Source: Desulfurococcales archaeon
GTDB lineage: Archaea; Thermoproteota; Thermoprotei_A; Sulfolobales; Desulfurococcaceae
Assembly: GCA_015522345.1 (NCBI GenBank)
Contig: WAML01000102.1
Coordinates: forward strand, 1 to 15,688
DNA length: 15,688 bases
Reading direction: 5' to 3'
Within the stretch, counting starts at the first letter, position 1; each line of letters begins with the position of its first letter. The notes beneath the pieces are model-generated. The model saw only the letters and a list, made by a program, of their open reading frames with translations. It did no database searches and was not told where the DNA came from. Below, piece by piece: positions 1 through 7,959 of this stretch. The position numbers were made by a program, and so were the translations under genes.

Positions 1-46
1 GTTCTAGAATAATCCTTCTATGAACACTCTATTGTATTTTAACTCC

Positions 47-274
47 TTAGTACACAATGATTCCTGCTTTTTCACTAAATTTCATAATAGTTATACTAAC
101 TACTCGCCCATCTTTTATTCTGACTATTATATCTTCTCCAGACAGAAATTCTTCATCAGCTTCTTCAATGTCGTAACCAAAGTTTATATATAGTATGTCG
201 TTATGGCGATCATATTCTAGCCATATTTTATCTAAATCTTTTATCCTATACTCCTTACTAGCATTATCCTCCAT
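47..274 (-). CDS. DUF2283 family small protein
   Basis: A 75-residue protein with the pattern of the DUF2283 family: a tyrosine-aspartate strand followed by 'ILYINFG', an acidic turn 'EEADEEF', then 'GEDIIVRIKDGRVVSITIM'. Members are small alpha/beta proteins found singly or as toxin-antitoxin-like partners, and their biochemical role is not established. The ATG at 274 is well supported, because a full Shine-Dalgarno GGAGGTC (complement of 283-289) sits 8 nt upstream. No obvious partner gene overlaps it. Its 3' end is 46 nt from the window edge, so a downstream operon partner could be missing. Family assignment comes from motif memory; function is unknown. Confidence 0.8.
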   Translation of the reverse strand: MEDNASKEYRIKDLDKIWLEYDRHNDILYINFGYDIEEADEEFLSGEDIIVRIKDGRVVSITIMKFSEKAGIIVY

Positions 275-488
275 AGTGTTGAGACCTCCATAGATTTACT
301 CAGTAAACAATCTTATTTTTAATAACTAGCTATGTCCTAGATTATAAGTTAAACTATAGTTTCTAACAATACTAGCTAAAGAATGTATTTTTATAGTGTA
401 TTTTTATTTGGAGGGATTGTTTTCAAAAACTTACTTTATGTTATCGAGGCGGTAAGTATATTTAGTGTGTTCAATAATGTAATGTAGG

Positions 489-812
489 TTATATTATGCC
501 TATTGTTATATCTGCGAAATCCATGGGTAGGGGCAAGCCTTTCGACTTATATTCTTCGTATTTTCTCTCAAGGAATGATTTGAATACTGGGCAGTTATCG
601 AATCTTCCATCTCTATCACATTTGGAACCTAGTGTTAAGAAGCACATACCTGTTTTCTTATCATAGTATGGACAGATCTTGTGATGGTGTTTGGCACTTC
701 TCATCATTCTATTGATCCATTTTTGTTTTTCATTACTAACTTCTTTAGGCTTACTTTTCTCCTCTAGTGCTTTTCTGAGTTCATCGTCTGAGACAAGGGA
801 TTTAGAAGACAT
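489..812 (-). CDS. Hypothetical four-cysteine protein, possible metal binder
   Basis: A 107-residue protein I do not recognise by name. The N-terminal ~40 residues are charged and probably helical. The core has four cysteines at about 47, 57, 65 and 74 (spacing C-x9-C-x7-C-x8-C), with a His-His-His run at 42-44 just before the first. This is the sort of arrangement that binds Zn or an Fe-S cluster. There are no membrane segments or signal peptide. The start at 812 is strongly supported by GGGGGGAT (complement of 819-826) 6 nt upstream of ATG. It is a stand-alone gene between DUF2283 and the divergent PHP gene. Metal binding is inferred only from the cysteines. Confidence 0.75.
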   Translation of the reverse strand: MSSKSLVSDDELRKALEEKSKPKEVSNEKQKWINRMMRSAKHHHKICPYYDKKTGMCFLTLGSKCDRDGRFDNCPVFKSFLERKYEEYKSKGLPLPMDFADITIGII

Positions 813-981
813 TCTTGTATCCCCCCTTGATGGAGTTGTATCTAGTCTATACTGTTATTACTATTTATTAGTATTTTGAATAGATGTAATTAGGTATTTC
901 TATTTTATGGCAATAATTTATTAGTATGAGGTATGATGTATGGTGTTTCTGAATAGGTTATTAACTAGTTTTTAGCTAATG

Positions 982-989
982 CTTATATA
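982..989 (+). promoter_or_regulatory. TATA box of the PHP gene
   Basis: CTTATATA lies with its centre near 985, which predicts a transcript start near 1011. That is downstream of the possible TTG start at 1006, so the TTG would not be transcribed. It suits a short leader before the GTG codons at 1018/1021. Confidence 0.55.
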
Positions 990-1017
990 GCATGCTACAT
1001 AAGTTTTGGGAGATATA

Positions 1018-1686
1018 GTGGTGAAGTTGTTGAAGATAAAGGCTGATATGCATATACATTCAACATATAGTGATGGTAAGGCTAGTCCTCTTGAAATACT
1101 TTATTATGCAAAGGAAATAGGGCTACAAGCTATAGCTATAACCGATCATAATACCTTTAAAGGAGCTGTGAAGGCTCGTGAAATAGCTAAAGGGATCCCC
1201 GATCCACCTATAGTGGTTATAGGCAACGAAATAAGGACACAATATGGTGATGTACTAGTCTACTGTTATGAAGAAACCGATCTTCCTTATACTCTTCCAG
1301 AATTAATCGATAAAGCTCATGAAGAAAACTGTTTAGTAGTACCAGCTCACCCATTTGATATACTAAGACTTGGTATAGGTGAGTACATATATGAATTCAA
1401 TGGGTGGGATGCTATAGAAGTATGGAATGCTAGTGCAAGTAAGAGAGCAAATAAGAAAGCTATAGAAGTATCTAGACTATTAGGGTTACCAGGTATAGCT
1501 AATAGCGATGCCCACATTGTTGACTATATTGGTATAGCCTATTCCATAATCGAAGTTAATGAACCAGATATAGAGGAATTATTTAAGTCTATTAGAAAGA
1601 ATAGAGTACGCCCACATTATGGTTATCCCCCTTTTAAAACATTTATTAAGAGAGTTTTGTGGTCTATTGAAAAGTTTATTACATAA
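1018..1686 (+). CDS. PHP-domain metal-dependent phosphoesterase
   Basis: A stand-alone PHP-domain protein of about 222 residues. These are trinuclear metal phosphoesterases acting on nucleotides or small phosphoesters. The metal ligands are visible in order: H-x-H ('DMHIHST', residues 12-14), D in 'YSDG', 'ITDHNT' (D43, H44), E in 'GNEIRT' (E71), H in 'PAHPFD' (H111), and the closing D-x-H in 'NSDAH' (D164, H166). The frame is open from a TTG at 1006, but the TATA box position and a GGGGAG Shine-Dalgarno (1007-1012) favour GTG 1018 (or 1021). It converges with valS, leaving a single base between the stop codons. Substrate cannot be told from sequence; a nucleoside 3',5'-bisphosphatase or polymerase-associated role are both known in the family. 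Confidence 0.9.
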   Translation: MVKLLKIKADMHIHSTYSDGKASPLEILYYAKEIGLQAIAITDHNTFKGAVKAREIAKGIPDPPIVVIGNEIRTQYGDVLVYCYEETDLPYTLPELIDKAHEENCLVVPAHPFDILRLGIGEYIYEFNGWDAIEVWNASASKRANKKAIEVSRLLGLPGIANSDAHIVDYIGIAYSIIEVNEPDIEELFKSIRKNRVRPHYGYPPFKTFIKRVLWSIEKFIT

Positions 1687-1687
1687 A

Positions 1688-4135
1688 CTAATTTGTTTCT
1701 ATTATAATTCCTGCACCTATCTCGGTGCCTTTAGGCTTGGTTTTTTCATAAATTTCTACATTAACTAATCTATGTAGGTCCTTTAACTCGTCCAGGACAG
1801 GCTCAAGATACCTTGGCATATATACTTTATTAGTTATTTCTTCCTTAAACTTTATATTCATTCTCTTCTTATAGGTCCATATAGCTGAATTGACTTCGGC
1901 TACTTTATCAGCTAGTTCACTACTCCATGAAAGCCATAGTTCTTGAGGTTCTGGGAATCTCTGTCTATGTACTGTTTCACCGTAAAGTCTTCTATAGATG
2001 GCGTCTGTTACAAAAGGCATTATGGGTGCTAGTGCTCGGAGTATATAGTTAAGGACGGTGTGTAATGTATACCATGCTGCTCTCTGTTCTTCATCACTAT
2101 ACTTATTATCGGTATTGTAAGCTCTAGATTTAACTAGTTCTATATAATGTGATGCAAAATAGTTCCACGTAAACTGGTATATTTCAGTTATTGGTATATA
2201 TACATCTAATTCACTATATGCTTTATCAACTTCTTTAATAACAGATGCTAGTTTAGCAAGTGTAGCTTTATCTATGGGCCTGAGTCTAGGGGATTCCTTG
2301 ATTATTGGGAACGCTGATATAAATCTTGCAATATTCCATAGCTTAGTTGCAAACAAGTACCCAGTTTTTATCATTTGTTCCGAGAACCTATAGTCATAGC
2401 CTAGTTTACTTGAAGCAGCACTCCAGTACCGGAAAGCATCTGCTCCATATTTTTCCAAGAACGGCTCTGGGTCGATTATGTTTCCCTTACTTTTATGCAT
2501 AGCTTCTCCTTTTTCATCTAACCCCATTCCAGTTATTCTAACCCATTTAAACGCGGGTTTTCCTGTTAATTGGTATACTCTAAGCAGAGAATAATATAGC
2601 CAAGTACGTATTATATCCTGTCCTTGAGGCCTTAGTGTATACTTAAATGCTTTTCTAAATAGTTTACTATTTCGTAGATAACCTGTTACATATAGAACCG
2701 ATATACTACTGTCAAACCATGTATCAAATACTTTTTTCTCGCCTATAAGATACTTCTTTGGAGCCCCGCATTTAGGACATTTATCCCACGGTGGTTCATC
2801 AATCCACGGCCTATAGTATTTACCGGATTCAGGAACCAGTACCGCGCCACATTTACTGCATCTCCAGACAGGGACTTCTGTAGCATAGTAACGGTCTCTA
2901 CTTATAGGCCAATCAGTAGAAATACTCTCTATCCAATCAATTAGTTTCTTACGATGCATAAGAGGCTTAAACTCTATATGCTTTAAGGCCAACTCTTTTA
3001 TTTTATCTTTGAACTCTAGTTGTTTAAGAAACCATTCTTTTGTGTGCAGGATTTGTATAGGTGTTTTACATCTCCAGCAAACCGGTATACTATGTCTAAT
3101 AGGCTCTTTCTTGACAAGTAATCCCTTTTCATCAAGAAGCTTGGCTATAGCCTCTCTAGCTTCATCTACTTTTAAACCAGCTATAGGACCGGCGTTTTCT
3201 TTCATAAAACCATTTTTATCAATTATTATTTCGGGTTCTAGCTTAAGTTCTCTAAACATTTTTACATCTGCTTGATCTCCATAGCTACACACCATGACCA
3301 ATCCTGTTCCAAAACTAGGGTCTACTTCTTGATACGTGGTTATAATAAGTTCGTGATTATATATTGGAGCTATAGCATGTAAACCTTTCAAATGAGTGTA
3401 TCTTTTATCTTTAGGATTAAATACAAGGGCTTTACACGCCTTTAACATTTCAGGTCTCGTAGTTGCTACAACAACTTCTTCGCCAGTCTCTTTTACAGTG
3501 AACTTTATATAGTAAAGGTATCCCTCTACTTCCTTATGTTCTAGTTCTGCATCAGCTAATGTTGTTCTACAACGGGGACACCAATTAACTGGTCTTTCTG
3601 CCTCATATATTAGTCCTTTTTTATATAATTCTATGAAGGTTGCCTGAGTTATCTTCCTATATTCTTCACTATCAGTACCGTTTCTCCAGTAATCAAAACT
3701 ACAGCCTAAGCGTTTCCATATCTTTACTATATCTTCTTCAGCTTTATCTAAGAATCTACGGCATAATTCTAGGAATTTTTTCCTGCCTTCAGGAGTTGCC
3801 GAGATCTCGTGTGGATTAACACCATATGTTTTCTCTACTTGCACTTCAACTGGAAGACCGTTTCTATCAGCATAAAATGGTACAAGAACATTGTATCCTT
3901 TCATTCTAAAGTATCTAGCTATCATATCGATTTGAGCATAATGTGCTGCTCCTCCTACATGCCATTTCCCACTAGCGTAAGGAGGCGGTGTGTCTATAGC
4001 AATTATTTCTCTTGGATCATCTTCTTTAAATACAAATTTATGTAAACCCTCTTTTTCCCATAGATCGTATAACTTCTTTTCTTCATCTACGCTCCATCTC
4101 TTTTCTGCTATACGTGGTTTAAGTTCTCTATACAA
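1688..4135 (-). CDS. valS: Valyl-tRNA synthetase, archaeal type
   Basis: Charges tRNA-Val with valine in the cytoplasm. At 815 residues this is a full-length class I synthetase. The HIGH-type signature is 'HVGG' (59-62) after 'IDTPPPYASG'. The CP1 editing region carries 'TTRPE' (225-229) and 'GTG' (276-278). The KMSKS-type loop reads 'AMHKSKGN' (about 545-552), which I recall as normal for this crenarchaeal ValS group. Four CxxC pairs (CPRC 186, CWRC 353, CSKC 426, CPKC 453) suggest Zn knuckles flanking the editing and catalytic segments. 'VFDTWFDSS' (469-477) precedes the KMSKS half and an alpha-helical anticodon-binding domain follows. The start is TTG at 4135, with GGTGAT (complement of 4142-4147) 6 nt upstream; no ATG lies near. 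IleS or LeuS are less likely: 'NGLPVE' and length fit archaeal ValS. Confidence 0.92.
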   Translation of the reverse strand: MYRELKPRIAEKRWSVDEEKKLYDLWEKEGLHKFVFKEDDPREIIAIDTPPPYASGKWHVGGAAHYAQIDMIARYFRMKGYNVLVPFYADRNGLPVEVQVEKTYGVNPHEISATPEGRKKFLELCRRFLDKAEEDIVKIWKRLGCSFDYWRNGTDSEEYRKITQATFIELYKKGLIYEAERPVNWCPRCRTTLADAELEHKEVEGYLYYIKFTVKETGEEVVVATTRPEMLKACKALVFNPKDKRYTHLKGLHAIAPIYNHELIITTYQEVDPSFGTGLVMVCSYGDQADVKMFRELKLEPEIIIDKNGFMKENAGPIAGLKVDEAREAIAKLLDEKGLLVKKEPIRHSIPVCWRCKTPIQILHTKEWFLKQLEFKDKIKELALKHIEFKPLMHRKKLIDWIESISTDWPISRDRYYATEVPVWRCSKCGAVLVPESGKYYRPWIDEPPWDKCPKCGAPKKYLIGEKKVFDTWFDSSISVLYVTGYLRNSKLFRKAFKYTLRPQGQDIIRTWLYYSLLRVYQLTGKPAFKWVRITGMGLDEKGEAMHKSKGNIIDPEPFLEKYGADAFRYWSAASSKLGYDYRFSEQMIKTGYLFATKLWNIARFISAFPIIKESPRLRPIDKATLAKLASVIKEVDKAYSELDVYIPITEIYQFTWNYFASHYIELVKSRAYNTDNKYSDEEQRAAWYTLHTVLNYILRALAPIMPFVTDAIYRRLYGETVHRQRFPEPQELWLSWSSELADKVAEVNSAIWTYKKRMNIKFKEEITNKVYMPRYLEPVLDELKDLHRLVNVEIYEKTKPKGTEIGAGIIIETN

Positions 4136-4239
4136 TAACCTATCACCAGGTACCTACTACTCATTAACTTTAAAGAACTATTAAATCCTATAAAACAGTT
4201 TTTCTTAATTCTCTCCACAAGCTAATTTATTGAAAAACA

Positions 4240-5112
4240 CTAGAGCCTTAGTCCTTCATATACTGCTAATTGTGTTATTGCAATAAGTAAAGGAGTATAT
4301 TCGAGAAATTCTATACCTTGTCTCCGAAGCTTCATATCTAGATTAAATAGTATTTTTCCACCTTCTTTCGTCTTCATGAGACCTTCTTGGAAAGCTTTCT
4401 CTACTTCTTTAATAGCCCAGGTAGGGAGTTTGGATTTGATTATACTAAGGTATGTAGCTATAACTGCATTCTCTCCATCTCTAATTTTTTGATAGTACTC
4501 AATTAATTGTTTAAGATACTCGTAAACTACATATTCTTTAGGCGATACTGCTAGAAATCCAGGCCATCGACTGCCTAGTACAGAAAATGCTTCTGAAAGA
4601 GATACTCCTTCTGTAAGTGCCTGAGAATATGTTATACCTGTTGAATATAGGTGTTCTACCATATCATTATACCCTATACTTTTCAATGCATTAATTAATT
4701 CTCTTACATCACGCCATCGACTACCTCCAATAAAGAGTTCTAGTGCTCTTCTTAATTCTCCAGCTTGTCTAATCACGTTATCTGGTTCAACATATGATAG
4801 TATAAGTGCATTAGTTATTGAGGGTACTATTACATCAGGGTATGGATGGTACGTAGTCCACCTATATGCTTCCCTTAATGCTTTACCAATTAACTTACCT
4901 ATATCTAGTCCTGTAGCCGCTAACTCACCTTTTTTAACACGTCTCCCCATTTCTATGGCTTTCTCCAGATAGTCTATAATCCCAATACATGATGATACCA
5001 TGTACATAGCAGTATTATCTAATCTAAGCCTGTGTACCGTACCGGGTTTTATACTAGAATATACTGCTATATGGCATCCTTCTATTATTGAACGAATAAT
5101 TTCGTCCGCCAA
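4240..5112 (-). CDS. CitG-like (triphosphoribosyl-dephospho-CoA synthase family) protein, divergent
   Basis: A 290-residue, mostly helical soluble protein. The opening 'SSIKPGTVHRLRLDNT' (19-34) matches the A-x-x-KPG-x-V-x-R entry motif of the CitG/MdcB family, and 'PDVIVPSITNALIL' (93-106) sits where CitG has its 'TNTNLGI' helix. Bacterial CitG makes the prosthetic-group precursor of citrate lyase. Archaea carry homologues without citrate lyase, whose role is unsettled. The C-terminal Gly/Asn-rich motif of bacterial CitG is not visible; the end reads 'NLDMKLRRQGIEF', so activity may differ. The start is TTG at 5112, with GAGGT about 9 nt upstream and no ATG before residue 37. It is divergent from the DUF1614-like gene across 61 nt. 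The family call is moderate confidence and the reaction is not claimed. Confidence 0.6.
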   Translation of the reverse strand: MADEIIRSIIEGCHIAVYSSIKPGTVHRLRLDNTAMYMVSSCIGIIDYLEKAIEMGRRVKKGELAATGLDIGKLIGKALREAYRWTTYHPYPDVIVPSITNALILSYVEPDNVIRQAGELRRALELFIGGSRWRDVRELINALKSIGYNDMVEHLYSTGITYSQALTEGVSLSEAFSVLGSRWPGFLAVSPKEYVVYEYLKQLIEYYQKIRDGENAVIATYLSIIKSKLPTWAIKEVEKAFQEGLMKTKEGGKILFNLDMKLRRQGIEFLEYTPLLIAITQLAVYEGLRL

Positions 5113-5173
5113 GACTAAAACCTCGTAGTGAATTATTAGTATTTTAGTGTATTAAATTTAGGGTTGTTCGAGA

Positions 5174-5803
5174 TTGGCATCTTGGACAACATTATTGACT
5201 AAAGTATTGATAACTCTATTGTATTTCTTAGTTGTATACTTAATGATATCCTTATTTACTGACTATAAATATAGTCTATTTTTATCGATAGCCTTAACAG
5301 TCTTTACTACATATTGTTTTAGAAAGACAGTTAGAGTAATTAATGGTATTTATGTTAATTTAGGTGGCTCATTAGTTCCACTCAGTCTCTCAATAACTAT
5401 AACAATACTCCTATGGTTGAATGACTTGATTGGTATAGGTTATGTATTTTTATTATTTTTGTCAATAGTTCTAGTATTTCTAGGAAGTAATTATATTAAG
5501 GGATACGGTATTGGAGCGGTTCTCCTACATGTACTGCTTGTAAATAGCGGGCTTTCGGCAATATATATTGATTATAAAGACTTGAACATATTGTATACTG
5601 TTCCAATAGCTTATACTTTCTCGGTTTATTCAGTGTTAATAGGTATAGACCTACTTAAAGTACTGTATATTAAGAGAAAATATTTGTATGAAAATATATC
5701 TTTTGAAATAGGTGGTTTGAGAATATACGATTTGATCCTGTTATCATCAATACTATCTCCATCACTGGCTCTTGCACTAGTTATTATTGGAGAAGGTATT
5801 TAG
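5174..5803 (+). CDS. DUF1614-like multi-spanning membrane protein
   Basis: A 209-residue integral membrane protein with about six to seven hydrophobic segments. The motif 'INGIYVNLGGSLVPLSLS' (56-73), the later 'GIGAVLL', 'SVLIGIDLLKV' and the closing 'FEIGGLRIYDLILLSSIL' match the layout I recall for DUF1614, an uncharacterised archaeal/bacterial membrane family with conserved NxGGxxxP and GGxGxxD elements. The start is uncertain. TTG at 5174 begins the open frame just before the first hydrophobic stretch, with no clear Shine-Dalgarno. In-frame TTG codons further in are alternatives. It is divergent from the CitG-like gene. Function is unknown. Confidence 0.65.
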   Translation: MASWTTLLTKVLITLLYFLVVYLMISLFTDYKYSLFLSIALTVFTTYCFRKTVRVINGIYVNLGGSLVPLSLSITITILLWLNDLIGIGYVFLLFLSIVLVFLGSNYIKGYGIGAVLLHVLLVNSGLSAIYIDYKDLNILYTVPIAYTFSVYSVLIGIDLLKVLYIKRKYLYENISFEIGGLRIYDLILLSSILSPSLALALVIIGEGI

Positions 5804-5806
5804 GGG

Positions 5807-5910
5807 TGAACATCAGTTATTAGTATTGAAGGCGGCTCAGACACTCCCGGAAAGGGAGAGAATGAAGAGTCGTCTCCCGGCCTTCGGCATTATTGCCGAA
5901 TTCTTGTTCA
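5807..5910. ncRNA. Candidate structured RNA in GC-rich intergenic segment
   Basis: Between two convergent genes lies a segment clearly richer in G+C (5828-5900) than its surroundings, which in hyperthermophiles with AT-rich genomes usually marks a stable RNA. Visible helices are: TGAACA (5807-5812) with TGTTCA (5905-5910), which closes the whole segment; GAAGGC (5828-5833) with GCCTTC (5880-5885); CTCCC (5844-5848) with GGGAG (5854-5858), loop GGAAA; and a perfect 7-bp hairpin TTCGGCA (5883-5889)/TGCCGAA (5894-5900) with loop TTAT. The second and fourth helices share 5883-5885, so they compete. An H/ACA-like guide is one possibility. I could not place an ACA box or fix the strand. Confidence 0.45.
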
Positions 5911-5949
5911 TAAAAGTCTAAAGAAAAGTATTATCATACTAATTGTATG

Positions 5950-6525
5950 CTACACGGTCTTGAAGTATTTAGCTAGTCTATCTATAGATTTAAGTGATAG
6001 CCAGTCATACTTAAGTCCGTAGTCTTTTCTAGTGCCTTTTATTATTTCTACTACTTCTCTTACAGTTTCTTCAATGTCCTTGCTCGATGTATCTACTTCA
6101 TAGACTTTTTCTTCACCAAATACATTGATTGCATTTATTGTGCATATAGACAGTATTTCTGCTTCAATATTCTCTCTTATCTTCTCCCACCACCAGCCTT
6201 TTTTCTTAAGTCTTTCTTCCAGAATCTCGGGATCTGTTCGTAGAACTATTACTTTATCTACATATTCTCTAGGAACTATTTCTCCGTAATGACTATCTAT
6301 TATGACTAGATTATTTTTGTTTAGTAATTCCTTTAATTTCTCAATAACCTTCTCTTCATCAATGATAAAACTAGCTCTTTCTTCATCATAGTCTACATAT
6401 AGTTGTTCATCAATTACAAGCTTACTTAAATCAATATGAGGAGCTTTGAGTATTTCGGCAACTCGTTTAGCAACACTAGTCTTTCCCGTGCCGGGGGTAC
6501 CAGTAATTACTATTGCTTTACCCAT
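5950..6525 (-). CDS. AK6/Fap7-type adenylate kinase-like NTPase
   Basis: A P-loop kinase of about 191 residues. The Walker A motif 'GTPGTGKT' lies at residues 9-16. The segment 'HIDLSKLVI...YVDYDEERASFIIDEEKV' is typical of the archaeal/eukaryotic AK6 (Fap7) family, as is 'VIIDSHYGEIVP', the Walker-B-like strand. The LID-like region 'LKKKGWWWEKIRENIEAEI' follows. AK6 proteins have adenylate kinase/ATPase activity and assist late 40S/30S ribosome maturation together with uS11 (Rps14), so a ribosome-assembly role is likely. The start is chosen as ATG 6525 ('MGKAIVITGTPG'), with AAGGTT (complement of 6533-6538) upstream. A TTG two codons earlier is closer to the Shine-Dalgarno than is usual. It is monocistronic, with its 3' end facing the candidate RNA. 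Confidence 0.88.
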   Translation of the reverse strand: MGKAIVITGTPGTGKTSVAKRVAEILKAPHIDLSKLVIDEQLYVDYDEERASFIIDEEKVIEKLKELLNKNNLVIIDSHYGEIVPREYVDKVIVLRTDPEILEERLKKKGWWWEKIRENIEAEILSICTINAINVFGEEKVYEVDTSSKDIEETVREVVEIIKGTRKDYGLKYDWLSLKSIDRLAKYFKTV

Positions 6526-6670
6526 TTCCAATAACCTTTGATAAGTATTCTCTAAACAAATATAGGTCTTTGAGTTCTTTAAACAACTTGTTCTTTATAT
6601 TGGATATACTCTGTTCTTACTCTACAGTTTTAAAGCTATACCAAGAACTACTACGCTATCTCTACTTCTA

Positions 6671-7120
6671 CTAAAGTTTACAAAGGACTTTATCTGGTTT
6701 ATCTATTCTAGACTTTATTCTTTTCAAGGATGATAAAGCAATTTCTGTATGGAATTTGATGTTCTCTCTATTGTATTTAATAAACAATTTCATATAATCC
6801 TCACTGTTTAGTGAGACAAAGTCTTTAAAGATCTCTATATCATTTCCTCTATAGGGTACGATTACCCTACCCACCAGCATATCCCCTACGTATAGTTCAT
6901 GAACTCCTCTAAACTTCTTAAGTACAAAGAAGTTACTAGCAATTATGTCTAGTTCTTTATCCATTAGTAGTTCTAGGTATTGGCAAGAATATAGGATATA
7001 CATCATAACTAGGATGCACTCTATACCTTTTAATATAATGTTCCCTAGGATCAAGTCTATAAAGTAATTTGTATTGAGGGGTCCCATGATATTGTATGCT
7101 TGATTAATGGTTTTCCGCAT
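6671..7120 (-). CDS. Hypothetical protein, possibly the 3' part of an interrupted gene
   Basis: An unrecognised 149-residue frame. The C-terminal half (from about residue 54, 'MDKELDIIASNFF') looks like a small soluble alpha/beta domain: 'HELYVGDMLVGRVIVPYRGNDIEIF' reads as two beta strands with a turn, followed by charged helices. The N-terminal half has hydrophobic helices with Cys and Met. No good Shine-Dalgarno precedes the ATG at 7120. The internal ATG at 6963 is an alternative, with a TATA-like stretch about 28 nt before it. The same frame stays open upstream of 7120 to a TAG at 7253-7255, and beyond that to an ATG at 7339. The gene may therefore have been longer and be decayed. No family assigned. 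Confidence 0.45.
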   Translation of the reverse strand: MRKTINQAYNIMGPLNTNYFIDLILGNIILKGIECILVMMYILYSCQYLELLMDKELDIIASNFFVLKKFRGVHELYVGDMLVGRVIVPYRGNDIEIFKDFVSLNSEDYMKLFIKYNRENIKFHTEIALSSLKRIKSRIDKPDKVLCKL

Positions 7121-7347
7121 TTCTATCTTTTTAATATGCTTATTTATGATAACATAGAAATTTTCTCCAACGCTAGCATGTACTATTGAGTAATCTATAT
7201 TGATAGTTCTAGGGAATCCAAAGCCATTGTGTAGTTCAATATTTTGTATACTCTAGGTATAGGTTTTATATTGTCGTACAATAATTAATGAAGTTAGTTC
7301 TATAGTAATTAGTAGATGTTTTACTAATATGTTTTTCATTATTACTA

Positions 7348-7357
7348 GTTTATATAG
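7348..7357 (+). promoter_or_regulatory. TATA box for the 7412 gene
   Basis: GTTTATATAG, centre near 7353, predicts a start near 7379 and a leader of about 33 nt that contains the GGTGAT Shine-Dalgarno at 7401-7406. A second candidate, GTATATAG at 7368-7375, would give a shorter leader. Confidence 0.45.
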
Positions 7358-7411
7358 TGCTACAACAGTATATAGTTTATGATATGCATTAAGGATACTA
7401 GGTGATAGTGT

Positions 7412-7741
7412 ATGAGCGAAGAAAAAGAAGCTAGTTTAAAAGAAAAATTATTGAAATTACTTAATGAAATGAAGCCTTGGGAGAAGAAGCCAGTTCTAAA
7501 AGCTGGGAGAATAATAGTTGAAATAGTTAAACTTCCAGAAAGGAAAACAAAGGCATCTATAGAGCCAGAGAGACTTGTAATACATATAAGGAGAGAAGAT
7601 GCTTTTAGAGGATTGTTTATAAAGAACCCTGAAGAACTAGATGATTTAACAGCAGCCATTAAAACGCATAAGATAAAAGAAATTCTAGAGGCGTTAGCAG
7701 AAATAGAAGAGAGTCGTAAAATACAAGAATACGAGCTCTAA
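7412..7741 (+). CDS. Conserved-looking small charged protein, unknown function
   Basis: A 109-residue soluble protein that I do not recognise. The N-terminal helix is rich in Lys/Glu ('EEKEASLKEKLLKLLNEM'), followed by a proline-marked turn 'KPWEKKPVLKAGR', a beta-like core 'IIVEIVKL...RLVIHIRRED', and a long C-terminal helix ending 'IKEILEALAEIEESRKIQEYEL'. There are no cysteines, signal peptide or membrane segment. The start at 7412 is secure: GGTGAT (7401-7406) lies 5 nt upstream of ATG. It stands alone, followed by 195 nt of AT-rich DNA before the tRNA. Its composition and clean start suggest a real, expressed gene; no function is proposed. Confidence 0.75.
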   Translation: MSEEKEASLKEKLLKLLNEMKPWEKKPVLKAGRIIVEIVKLPERKTKASIEPERLVIHIRREDAFRGLFIKNPEELDDLTAAIKTHKIKEILEALAEIEESRKIQEYEL

Positions 7742-7898
7742 TTCAAATAACTTTATTATTTAAAACACCTTAAAATAATCCAAGAACAATTTATTACCTA
7801 ATAACAACTTATATCAATATCTGTAACCAAACATTCTATTTCTAAAAGACAATAGTAGAATTTCAATGGCAATCCTTGTTTTATAGGAGAGAGGTAAA

Positions 7899-7906
7899 AA
7901 TATAAT
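7899..7906 (+). promoter_or_regulatory. TATA box of tRNA-Thr
   Basis: AATATAAT-type element in a purine-rich context (GAGGTAAAAATATAATA, 7891-7907). Its centre near 7903 predicts a start near 7929, 8 nt before the mature 5' end at 7937. Confidence 0.55.
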
Positions 7907-7959
7907 ACACCTGCTCATTTGAATAAACTATGAGATGCCGCCGTAGCTCAGCGGGTAGA

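Noticed and set aside
546..552. Altered KMSKS (MHKSKGN) of ValS, residue positions in the protein, as a defect
   Set aside because: The rest of the enzyme is intact and I recall the same variant in other crenarchaeal ValS proteins, so it is probably family-normal.
691..879. 62-residue plus-strand open frame
   Set aside because: It lies mostly antisense to the four-cysteine protein, is Ser/Leu-rich in the way of shadow frames, and has no ribosome site.
931..952. ATGATGT followed by CTGA, resembling half a C/D sRNA
   Set aside because: C-like and D-like boxes are only 8 nt apart, with no second box pair and no terminal stem.
3009..3275. Plus-strand frames inside valS (also 3809-4045 and 3990-4184)
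   Set aside because: They are antisense to conserved synthetase motifs and have no homology I recognise.
5862..5868. ATGAAGA in the GC-rich segment as a C box
   Set aside because: It is identical to the variant C box of sRNA 2, but no D box or closing stem is found at suitable distance on the plus strand.
7360..7659. 99-residue minus-strand open frame
   Set aside because: It is antisense to the 7412 gene, which has a clear GGTGAT site and TATA box. Its Ser/Phe-rich composition is typical of the reverse of a Lys/Glu-rich gene.
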